NCBI GenBank assembly: GCA_946611235.1
Contig: CAMODE010000009.1
Span: forward strand, 1-49,955
Reading direction: 5' to 3'
Origin: an uncultured Caryophanales bacterium
GTDB lineage: Bacteria; Bacillota_I; Bacilli_A; RF39; UBA660
DNA: 49,955 nt
The notes under the pieces were generated by a model. The model saw nothing but the letters and a program-made list of their open reading frames with translations. It did no database searches and was not told the DNA's origin. Position numbers and translations under genes: made by a program. Each line of letters opens with the position of its first letter. Position 1 is the first letter of the stretch. Positions 33,519 to 40,699 of the stretch are shown piece after piece.

Positions 33519-35677
33519 ATAATGAAATAATTAGTGAAATAGCAAATGATTTAAATATTAAGAATAGTCAGATTGAAGCAGTACTTAAACTCTTGGAAGA
33601 GGGTAGTACAATTCCTTTTATTGCGAGATATCGAAAAGAAGCTACTGGTGCTTTAGATGAGGAACAGATTAGAAGTATTAGTGAGGTATATGAATATCAA
33701 GTTAATTTACTTAAGAGAAAAGAAGATGTTATTAGATTAATAGATGAAAAAGGTCTGCTTACTGATGAGATTAGAGATAATGTTATGAAGTGTTCTAAGC
33801 TTGTTGAGGTTGAAGATATTTATAGACCTTATAAGGAAAAGAAAAAGACAAAGGCTACGGAAGCTATTAAGAATGGATTAGAACCATTAGCTAAAATTAT
33901 TATGTCTTTTAAAAGAGCAGATATTAAGAAAATTGCTGAGTCTTATTTGAATGATAATGTTAAGACAGTAGAAGATGCAATACAGGGAGCTAAATATATT
34001 ATTGCAGAGTGGATTAGTGATAATGCTTTTTATCGAAAATATATTAGAAATAATATGAAGAATAATGGAGTTATTCATACTAAATTAAAAAAAGGAGCAG
34101 AAGACTCCTGTAAAGTATATGAGATGTACTATGATTATGAAGAAAAACTGAAATATATTAAACCTCACAGAGTACTTGCTATAAATAGAGGAGAAAAAGA
34201 GGGTATTCTTACTGTTAGTATAACAATTGATAATGACTATGTATTATCTTTTCTAGATAGTAAGATTATTAAAGATGGTAATGAAGAGAGTACGGAGATA
34301 GTTAAAGATGCGATTAGAGATAGTTTTAAGAGATTAATACTTCCTAGTATTGAAAGAGAAGTAAGGGCAGAACTTAAAGAAGTAGCGGAAGAAGGGGCTA
34401 TAGATATTTTTGGTAAGAACTTAGAAAATTTACTTCTTACTCCTCCAATGAAAGATATTACAGTACTTGGCTTTGATCCGGCTTTTAGAACAGGATGTAA
34501 ATTAGCGGTTGTAGATAGTACCTCTAATGTACTAAATATATCAGTTATTTATCCACATGAACCACATAATAAATGGGATGAAGCCAAGGATAAGATTAAA
34601 GAGTTAATTAAGAAATATGATATTGATGTTATATCAATTGGTAATGGTACTGCTTCAAGGGAAAGTGAGAAATTAGTCGCAGAAGTTATTTCAGAATATA
34701 AGGATAAGGATGTTAAGTATGTAATAGTAAGTGAAGCTGGAGCTAGTGTATATTCGGCCAGTCCTCTCGCTATTAAAGAATTTCCTGATTTAACAGTAGA
34801 AAAAAGAAGCGCTATTAGTATTGCAAGGAGATTACAAGATCCGTTATCAGAACTTGTTAAGATTGATAGTAAGAGTATAGGGGTAGGACAATATCAACAT
34901 GATGTTAATGAGAAGAGACTTGATGAATCTTTAGACTTTGTTGTTTCCAAATGTGTTAATAATGTTGGGGTTAATGTTAATACTGCTAGTCCATCAATAC
35001 TTAAATATATTTCTGGTCTTACGAAATCTTCGATTGATAAGATTCTTAAATATAGGGAAGAGAAGGGTAAGATTAAGTCGAGAGAAGAGCTTATTAGTAA
35101 GAAGATTGTAACTCCTAAAGTGTATGAACAGTCGATTGGATTTATGAGAGTAATTGATGGAGATAATCCAATGGATATTACTCCGATACATCCAGAAAGT
35201 TATGATACTACAATTAAGTTATTAGAAAAACTTGGATTTGGTATTAAAGATTTAGGTAGCGATAAACTTACTAAGTCACTTAGTAGTATTAATATCGATA
35301 ATTTATCTAAGGAATTAGGTGTTGATAAATATACTCTTGAAGATATTATTAAGGCCCTTGAAAAACCTAATAGGGATTATCGTGATGATTTTGAAAAACC
35401 AATACTAAAGAGTAATATTTTAAAATTAGAGGATTTAACGGTTGGTATGGAACTATCTGGTACGGTTAGAAATGTTGTTGACTTTGGAGCATTTATTGAT
35501 ATTGGTTTACATGAAGATGGTCTTGCTCATATATCTAAACTAACAGACAAATATATTAAACATCCAATGGAAGTAGTATCAGTAGGTGATATAGTTACCT
35601 GCTACGTGGATAAGATATCACTTGATAAGGGAAAAGTTAGTTTGTCTTTGATTAAGCCTAATACTATGAATGGTTAA
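33515..35677 (+). CDS. tex: Tex family RNA-binding transcription/translation factor
   Basis: Tex proteins bind nucleic acid and affect transcription and expression. All domains are in order in 720 residues: the helical Tex N-terminal part (IPFIARYRKEATGALDEEQI at about 32-51), the YqgF/RuvX-like fold (VLGFDPAFRTGCKLAVVD), helix-hairpin-helix motifs (CVNNVGVNVNTASPSIL), and a C-terminal S1 domain (MELSGTVRNVVDFGAFIDIG, LAHISKL). The start overlaps the dinB stop with AAGGAG upstream, so translation is coupled. Confidence 0.95.
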   Translation: MNNEIISEIANDLNIKNSQIEAVLKLLEEGSTIPFIARYRKEATGALDEEQIRSISEVYEYQVNLLKRKEDVIRLIDEKGLLTDEIRDNVMKCSKLVEVEDIYRPYKEKKKTKATEAIKNGLEPLAKIIMSFKRADIKKIAESYLNDNVKTVEDAIQGAKYIIAEWISDNAFYRKYIRNNMKNNGVIHTKLKKGAEDSCKVYEMYYDYEEKLKYIKPHRVLAINRGEKEGILTVSITIDNDYVLSFLDSKIIKDGNEESTEIVKDAIRDSFKRLILPSIEREVRAELKEVAEEGAIDIFGKNLENLLLTPPMKDITVLGFDPAFRTGCKLAVVDSTSNVLNISVIYPHEPHNKWDEAKDKIKELIKKYDIDVISIGNGTASRESEKLVAEVISEYKDKDVKYVIVSEAGASVYSASPLAIKEFPDLTVEKRSAISIARRLQDPLSELVKIDSKSIGVGQYQHDVNEKRLDESLDFVVSKCVNNVGVNVNTASPSILKYISGLTKSSIDKILKYREEKGKIKSREELISKKIVTPKVYEQSIGFMRVIDGDNPMDITPIHPESYDTTIKLLEKLGFGIKDLGSDKLTKSLSSINIDNLSKELGVDKYTLEDIIKALEKPNRDYRDDFEKPILKSNILKLEDLTVGMELSGTVRNVVDFGAFIDIGLHEDGLAHISKLTDKYIKHPMEVVSVGDIVTCYVDKISLDKGKVSLSLIKPNTMNG

Positions 35678-35764
35678 GTAAAATATAATGTTATTAAGAT
35701 AGTACTATATATAATTATTTAAAAAAAATAGATTTAATGCTATAATTAGTAAAAGAGGTGTAGA

Positions 35765-36163
35765 ATGAAAGAAAAAAAAGAATTAATAAGTCAAAATGAA
35801 ATGTTAGAATTTGTAGTAGGAATAATTCTTCTTGCAATTGGTTTATTTATGTTATCGATGCATGTTAGAGTTTATTCTGGATGGTTCGCAGGATTTACTA
35901 TTGGATCTATTAGAGTAGCATCTGGTGCTGTTACAATTCCACTCATTATAGGAGTAATATGGTATGTAGCTAGACCAAAATCAAAGTTAGCTAAATGGCT
36001 ATGTCTATTAGGAAGTCTAATAATTGTTGTTTCAATTATTATGAGCATTCAAATTAACTGGGTATCATCAACATTATTTGAATACTTATTAATATTTGGA
36101 TTATGTGCTGTAGGTATAGGATTAATATTAAAAACAATATTTATTGATAGAAAAAATAGTTAA
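35765..36163 (+). CDS. Small four-helix membrane protein, unknown function
   Basis: The 132-residue protein has a charged N-terminus (MKEKKELISQNE) and four hydrophobic helices (about 15-31, 50-68, 78-97, 106-126), ending in DRKNS. No known family motif was recognised. It has an extended -10 (TGC TATAAT, 35738-35746), the ribosome site AAAAGAGGTG and its own terminator. GWFAGFTIGSIRVASG between helices 1 and 2 is glycine-rich and could be a re-entrant loop. Confidence 0.6.
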   Translation: MKEKKELISQNEMLEFVVGIILLAIGLFMLSMHVRVYSGWFAGFTIGSIRVASGAVTIPLIIGVIWYVARPKSKLAKWLCLLGSLIIVVSIIMSIQINWVSSTLFEYLLIFGLCAVGIGLILKTIFIDRKNS

Positions 36164-36208
36164 GTTTATTATAATTATATCAAGATAAAATTATCAATTT
36201 AAATATTA

Positions 36209-36240
36209 AGCGGTGGTATAAATAATGCTACTGCTTTTTA
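36209..36240 (+). terminator. Intrinsic terminator after the four-helix protein gene
   Basis: AGCGGTGG (36209-36216) pairs with CTACTGCT (36228-36235) with two G-U pairs, then a T run. Confidence 0.65.
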
Positions 36241-36299
36241 TATAAGAATATATTTATATTATTACAAACGAACTGATAATAAATAGCACAAGGTTTCTG

Positions 36300-36480
36300 A
36301 AAAAAGTTATAGATTTTTCTTTAAATCGGTGATAACTTGTAATTACAGAAGACATGGGGTATAAAAAACAAACCACTAGGGTTTGCTTATGTCAACATTG
36401 GAGCGAGTGTCGTAGATATCTACAACTCTTTCTCTAGTGATATGATAAATATCACTCACTACAAACATTTTATCAAATAA
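36300..36480 (-). ncRNA. Candidate structured minus-strand RNA with intrinsic terminators
   Basis: This is the body of a 351-bp gap without genes. Read on the minus strand it holds a 7-bp hairpin (36455-36437), then GTTGTAGA-TA-TCTACGAC (36426-36409), then CAAACC-CTAGT-GGTTTG (36385-36369) followed by six T. A second terminator-like hairpin AAGTTAT...ATAACTT with six T lies at 36338-36299. The second helix is complete only on the minus strand, where a G-U pair replaces what would be C-A on the plus strand. I cannot match it to a known RNA family. It could be a small RNA or the 3' tail of the PHP transcript. Confidence 0.35.
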
Positions 36481-36483
36481 AAC

Positions 36484-36513
36484 AAAAAGTAGCAATAATT
36501 TTTACGCTACTTT
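36484..36513 (-). terminator. Intrinsic terminator of the PHP gene
   Basis: Minus strand AAAGTAGC (36513-36506) and GCTACTTT (36493-36486), continuing into TTTTTGTT. Confidence 0.7.
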
Positions 36514-36514
36514 A

Positions 36515-37411
36515 TTAATTCTTTTTTAATACTCTTACTTTTCCTGGAACTTCATTAATCCAACTTTCAATATCGTTTTCCATTCCTTCAGTTAAATAAT
36601 TTACATTTAAATTACTGTGATTTTCAGAACCATGGAAATCACTTCCTGCGCTTATTAATAAACCTTTTTGTGTTGCATATTCATAAAGATATTTAACTTC
36701 ATCTTCACTTTCAGGTTCATTACTAATCTCTATACCATCAATATATGGAGAACAAGAATCTAGAATTTCATCAACATTTATTCCTTTAGCATATTTATAA
36801 GGGTGTGCTAAAAATATTTTTCCACCATTATCATGAATTATTTTGCCTAATACATCAATAGTAGGCCATACGATATTCATATCAACATATAATGGAAAAC
36901 TATTATCCATTGTACTTAATCTATAAAAATCGCTTACATTTGATAGATTATATTTAGATAAAAAACTTCGATTTTCTTCGGTTGTGCTTAACATTCTAAA
37001 GATTGCACCATGTGCAAATTCTTTTTCTGGATCATAAGGAATAGATTCATCTAATACTAAATTTAAATTTTTACATATTTCTACTAATTTATTGTAAATT
37101 TTCATTTGTCTTGTAGCAATTGTTCCATATTGCTCTTTTGCCCATGCACTAACTTTTTCTAATTCAAAACCATAACACAAAATATCATAAGTGACATTAT
37201 TAATTATTGCATCGGCTTCCATACCATAAACTAAAGTGCCATTTTCACTAATCATACTTAAGTCTAAATCAGAATATGTGTCACAATTATCATGGTCTGT
37301 AATAGATAAATAAGATATTCCATTTGCTAAACATTGATTGACTATTTCATTAATGTCAAGAACGCCATCTAATGAATGATTTGAATGAGTGTGTAAATTA
37401 ATTCTACTCAT
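36515..37411 (-). CDS. PHP-domain metal-dependent phosphoesterase
   Basis: The 298-residue protein starts with the PHP motif I, INLHTHSNHSLDG, then LSITDHDN (motif II), a central FLAHPYKYAKG and GSDFHGSENH near the C-terminus. These carry the His and Asp ligands of a trinuclear metal site. Stand-alone relatives include YciV/TrpH-type 5'-3' exonucleases (RNase AM) and histidinol phosphatases; TrpH-like is closest by the order LHTHSxxSDG and TDHDN. I choose ATG 37411 because AGGTGAATACT precedes it; a GTG three codons earlier overlaps that site. It ends at its own terminator. Confidence 0.8.
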   Translation of the reverse strand: MSRINLHTHSNHSLDGVLDINEIVNQCLANGISYLSITDHDNCDTYSDLDLSMISENGTLVYGMEADAIINNVTYDILCYGFELEKVSAWAKEQYGTIATRQMKIYNKLVEICKNLNLVLDESIPYDPEKEFAHGAIFRMLSTTEENRSFLSKYNLSNVSDFYRLSTMDNSFPLYVDMNIVWPTIDVLGKIIHDNGGKIFLAHPYKYAKGINVDEILDSCSPYIDGIEISNEPESEDEVKYLYEYATQKGLLISAGSDFHGSENHSNLNVNYLTEGMENDIESWINEVPGKVRVLKKN

Positions 37412-37460
37412 AGTATTCACCTTTTCCTTTCATTGATATTATACCATCTTTTTGGTATTT

Positions 37461-38345
37461 TTAAAACGATTTTAGATAAAAAACATACTTAATAAACATT
37501 TTACTAGCAAAAGTTAATGAAACTGATTTATTAGTTGCCAAGTATATACTTATATTTGGTATTTTTTTGTTTATATTTAATTCCTTTAAGTTTTTAAAAT
37601 TTCTTTTTGCTAAATCTATAATTGCAAATCCAATACCCAAACCAATATTAGTAAATTCAGTAATTAACTCTTGACTTACAACTTCCATTTTAGGAACTAA
37701 TTTAACATTATTTTGTAGTGCAACATAATCTAATAGCTTTCTACTATTGGATTCTTCTTTTTGTAATATAAGAGGAACATTATTTAAATCTTCAAAATTA
37801 TTAATATTATCATCATAAAACTCTGGGTTATAAATAAATCCCTGCTTTAATTCTTTTATCTTTTCTAGATTAAGATTTGTTTCTTTAATATTGCTTTCAT
37901 TAAATATAACAAAATCTAATTTTCCTAATTTTAAATCGTTTATTAGATTACTAGTTAAGTCATTTGTTATATTAATGTTTATATTAGGATAATCAAGATG
38001 AAAATCTTTTAAGGCATTTATTAAAACTAATTTTGTTAAAGTGGTGGAACATCCAATTTTAACTTTACCTTTAGATAAATCTTTGAATGAAGTAAATTCA
38101 TTTTCAGCATTATTAATTAGCTCTAAAGCACCTTTAACATATTCATAAAACATTTTACCTTCCTCAGTAAGTTCCATACCTTTATTACTTCTTAAAAATA
38201 AAGTTCCACCTAATTGATCCTCTAACTTCTTTATTGATTGAGAAATAGCAGGTTGAGATATATGTAATTCTTCACTAGCTTTAGTCATGTGCTTATGTTT
38301 AGCTACAGTATAAAAAACTCTATATAATTCTAAATCTACATTCAT
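37461..38345 (-). CDS. LysR-family transcriptional regulator
   Basis: The 294 residues have an N-terminal winged helix-turn-helix (about 1-60) with the LysR signature ASEELHISQPAISQSIKKLEDQLG and FLRSNKGMELTEEG. A periplasmic-binding-like effector domain follows (about 90-294). AAGGAGAACTTATA precedes the ATG. It diverges from coaC, and the two promoters overlap at 38384-38395, so it most likely controls coaC-coaB and itself. The effector is unknown; a pantothenate or CoA intermediate is a guess from context only. Confidence 0.88.
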   Translation of the reverse strand: MNVDLELYRVFYTVAKHKHMTKASEELHISQPAISQSIKKLEDQLGGTLFLRSNKGMELTEEGKMFYEYVKGALELINNAENEFTSFKDLSKGKVKIGCSTTLTKLVLINALKDFHLDYPNININITNDLTSNLINDLKLGKLDFVIFNESNIKETNLNLEKIKELKQGFIYNPEFYDDNINNFEDLNNVPLILQKEESNSRKLLDYVALQNNVKLVPKMEVVSQELITEFTNIGLGIGFAIIDLAKRNFKNLKELNINKKIPNISIYLATNKSVSLTFASKMFIKYVFYLKSF

Positions 38346-38365
38346 TATAAGTTCTCCTTATGAAC

Positions 38366-38412
38366 ATTATAACATAAATATATTTTACTTATCAATATAT
38401 TTGCAATAAAAT
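38366..38412. promoter_or_regulatory. Divergent overlapping promoters of the LysR gene and coaC
   Basis: Minus strand: TTGATA (38395-38390), 18-nt spacer, TATAAT (38371-38366). Plus strand: TTTACT (38384-38389), 17-nt spacer, TAAAAT (38407-38412). The -35 regions touch, so one bound LysR dimer could affect both. Confidence 0.55.
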
Positions 38413-38433
38413 GAAAGTGAAAGGAAGGATAAT

Positions 38434-38985
38434 ATGTTTAAAGATTTAAATGTTGTTATTGGAGTAACTGGCGGAATTGCTGCTTATAAAGCATGTGGAA
38501 TAGTAAGTTATTTAAAAAGTGAAGGAGCAAATGTAGATGTAATAATGACAAGAAATGCTTGTGAATTTATTACACCATTAACACTTGAAACCTTATCTGG
38601 AAATAAAGTAATAACTGATATGTTTGAAAGACCAGATTATATTGATGTTAAACATATTAGTTTAGCAAGAAAAGCAGACTTATTTTTAATAGTACCAGCA
38701 ACTGCAAATATAATTGGAAAAGTCGCAAATGGAATTGCTGATGATATGTTATCTACAACTATTATGGCAACAAAAGCTCCAGTAATATTTGCCCCTGCTA
38801 TGAATAATGGAATGTATGAAAATCCAATTGTTCAAAATAATTTAGAAAAATTAAAATCTTATGGTTATAAGATTATTGAACCTTCCATTGGTCATCTTGC
38901 TTGTGGATATGAAGCTAAAGGTAAACTTCCTAAAAGTGAAGAGATAATTGACTATGTTAAGTTTTTGGTAAAGGAGAGAAAATAA
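38434..38985 (+). CDS. coaC: Phosphopantothenoylcysteine decarboxylase
   Basis: A flavoprotein that decarboxylates 4'-phosphopantothenoylcysteine in coenzyme A synthesis. At 183 residues it is the stand-alone form. It shows IGVTGGIAAYKACGI (flavin phosphate), the catalytic histidine in VKHISLA, VPATANIIGKVANGIADDML, and the substrate clamp APAMNNGMY. The C-terminal PSIGHLACGYEAKGKLP is the substrate-recognition flap with the reactive cysteine. coaB follows one base later. In most bacteria the two are fused; the split is as in streptococci. Confidence 0.93.
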   Translation: MFKDLNVVIGVTGGIAAYKACGIVSYLKSEGANVDVIMTRNACEFITPLTLETLSGNKVITDMFERPDYIDVKHISLARKADLFLIVPATANIIGKVANGIADDMLSTTIMATKAPVIFAPAMNNGMYENPIVQNNLEKLKSYGYKIIEPSIGHLACGYEAKGKLPKSEEIIDYVKFLVKERK

Positions 38986-38986
38986 A

Positions 38987-39712
38987 ATGAAGAAAATAAT
39001 TATAACTGCTGGTGGAACAAGTGAAAGAATTGATAATGTTAGAAAAATAACAAATTCATCTAGTGGTAAATTAGGAATGACGATTGCAAATCATTTATTA
39101 GAGGAAAAAAATGACCTAATGATTTACTATGTATGTTCAAAAAATTCATTAAGACCTACTGATAAAAGAGTTAAAGTTGTTGAAATAGATGGAACTATAG
39201 ATTTAAAGAATACTATTGAAGGTTTACTTACAAATGAACACATAGATTATTTTATTCATTCTATGGCAGTATCTGATTACATGACAGACTATGTGACGAC
39301 AATTGAAAGAATGAAGGAAAGTATTAAAGAACACGATGATATTGATGAGGCATTTAAAAATATTGAAGTTATTGGTGGAAGTAAAATATCTTCATATGAA
39401 GATAATCTAGTAATAGTATTAAAGCCAACTCCTAAAATAATATCTATTATCAAAAATTTAAGTCCATCAACATATCTAGTAGGATTTAAATTATTAGATG
39501 GAGTATCAAAAGAGGAATTGATTGAAGTTGCAAAAAGATTACGAAATAAAAACAATTGTGATTTAGTTGTTGCTAACGATTTATATAATATTAGAAATGG
39601 TGATCATATTGGTTATATAATCGATAAAACTAATAAAATAGAAGAAGCACATGGTAAAGATGATATAGCTAAAAAGCTAGTTAGAAAGATGTTTAATGAT
39701 GGAAAAAGATAA
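38987..39712 (+). CDS. coaB: Phosphopantothenate-cysteine ligase
   Basis: Joins phosphopantothenate and cysteine, the step before CoaC. The 241-residue stand-alone form has IITAGGTSERIDNVRKITN with the conserved NSSSGKLG nucleotide loop, the dimer-interface substrate segment SMAVSDYM, LVGFKLLD and CDLVVANDL. AAAGGAG precedes the ATG, inside the end of coaC. It matches the streptococcal CoaB type. Confidence 0.92.
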   Translation: MKKIIITAGGTSERIDNVRKITNSSSGKLGMTIANHLLEEKNDLMIYYVCSKNSLRPTDKRVKVVEIDGTIDLKNTIEGLLTNEHIDYFIHSMAVSDYMTDYVTTIERMKESIKEHDDIDEAFKNIEVIGGSKISSYEDNLVIVLKPTPKIISIIKNLSPSTYLVGFKLLDGVSKEELIEVAKRLRNKNNCDLVVANDLYNIRNGDHIGYIIDKTNKIEEAHGKDDIAKKLVRKMFNDGKR

Positions 39713-39824
39713 AATAATATATATTCAAAATCTAAATACTGATATTGATAATTTATACAATGAATTATTAAATAAGAAATGTAAATTTATATGGGACAAT
39801 ATTTATTACGAAAGGAGAATCAAT

Positions 39825-40157
39825 ATGGATTGGAAATTACAATTAGGTATTTCTATAGTTGTTCCTATTGTTAGTTCTTTATTAACTTATTTAGCTGCTA
39901 TTAAAAAATCAAAAAATGATGTTGAGGCAGTTAAAATATCAGCAGAAACAGAAATTAAAAAAATTAGAGAGGAATCAGATAAAGAGTTAAAAAAAATTCA
40001 AAAAGAAACAGATGAGAAAATTAGATTAAAAATTGCAGAAAATGATTTGACATCAAAAACTAATGAGGAACAATTGAAAAATGTTGCAACTTCTAAATTT
40101 TTAGAAGAATTTATGAAAGATCCTAAAAAATCTGCAGAGAGTTTAAAGGCAATGTAA
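39825..40157 (+). CDS. Membrane-anchored coiled-coil protein, unknown function
   Basis: The 110-residue protein has one N-terminal hydrophobic helix (about 5-23, LGISIVVPIVSSLLTYLAA), then a highly charged Lys/Glu heptad-like coiled coil (about 28-75) and an amphipathic tail. The layout resembles small phage or integrative-element membrane proteins but no family is recognised. I choose ATG 39825 because a strong AAAGGAG lies eight bases upstream; the frame stays open back into coaB (ATG 39696), but that segment lacks a ribosome site. Confidence 0.55.
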   Translation: MDWKLQLGISIVVPIVSSLLTYLAAIKKSKNDVEAVKISAETEIKKIREESDKELKKIQKETDEKIRLKIAENDLTSKTNEEQLKNVATSKFLEEFMKDPKKSAESLKAM

Positions 40158-40196
40158 GATGTTGCTAAAATGTTTCAAAATAATAAATAAATACCA

Positions 40197-40226
40197 TAAA
40201 ACAAGTTATATTAATGACTTGTTTTT
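40197..40226 (+). terminator. Intrinsic terminator after the coiled-coil gene
   Basis: AAAACAAGT and ACTTGTTTT flank a 10-nt loop (40197-40225), followed by T. Confidence 0.6.
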
Positions 40227-40477
40227 AAATAATCTTCTAATTCAGATAGTCTAATCTTATTAGATAAGTTCTCTATAAATATCTCATTAAAATAATTAAA
40301 AGCAAGAAAAGTTACATCATTAATTATTATTCTATGGGGTTCAACATGGGTTAAGTTAGTTCTATCAATTTTTCTTATACTACCATTTATGATTTTTAAT
40401 GTGGTATTGGAAAACTCACATATTAGATCTAACTTCTTTTTTAATGAAACAACTCCTTACTTAATAATATTTACCAT
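40211..40477 (-). pseudogene. Decayed small gene with an in-frame stop at codon 7
   Basis: From ATG 40477 on the minus strand the frame reads MVNIIK, then TAA (40459-40457), then 81 more open codons to TAA 40213-40211. The downstream part has protein-like composition (for example KKKLDLICEFSNTTLKII and LTHVEPHRIIINDV) and contains no ATG, GTG or TTG. I do not recognise it. The simplest reading is a gene inactivated by a nonsense mutation, or a remnant of a longer one. Confidence 0.4.
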
Positions 40478-40545
40478 AGTTTCATCTTTTCTTTATAAAG
40501 TAGGATAGTCTTTGTATCCTTCCAAGCTTGACTGCGTGAAACGGA

Positions 40546-40573
40546 TAAAAAAAAGAACCATTATAAGGTTCTT
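40546..40573 (-). terminator. Intrinsic terminator of the KAP-type ATPase transcript
   Basis: Minus strand AAGAACC (40573-40567), loop TTATAAT, GGTTCTT (40559-40553), then a T run. It lies 127 bases past the ATPase stop at 40700 but only six bases past the stop of the out-of-frame extension at 40579. Confidence 0.75.
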
Positions 40574-40699
40574 ACTATTTAATTTGGAGCGATAACTTTA
40601 CTTATATTCGAAAAATTATACTCCCAAAGTTGTTTGATTAAATCAACTAAATAAATTATATCAGTTTTTGGGATTATTTCAAGATGTACAAATGAAATA

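Larger units (their letters stand above)
40158..40699. other. 542-bp gap: gene remnants and terminators
   Basis: No intact gene is seen. The gap holds a terminator for the coiled-coil gene, a decayed minus-strand frame (40211-40477), a small hairpin AGGATA/TATCCT near 40503-40520, the minus-strand terminator at 40546-40573, and an out-of-frame extension of the ATPase (40579-40713). Confidence 0.55.

Noticed and set aside
36209-36240. T-box-like GGTGG element
   Set aside because: It lacks the conserved T-box bulge sequence and stems, and no aminoacyl-tRNA or amino-acid gene follows; it is a simple terminator.
36405-36428. Possible Cas12a-like direct repeat (GTTGTAGAT)
   Set aside because: The hairpin arms are in the opposite order to Cas12a repeats (TCTAC first), the unit is not repeated with spacers, and no cas gene is in the window.
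39696-39824. Extended start of the coiled-coil protein overlapping coaB
   Set aside because: No ribosome site precedes it, whereas ATG 39825 has AAAGGAG at good spacing and starts at the membrane helix; the 5' segment could still be a remnant.
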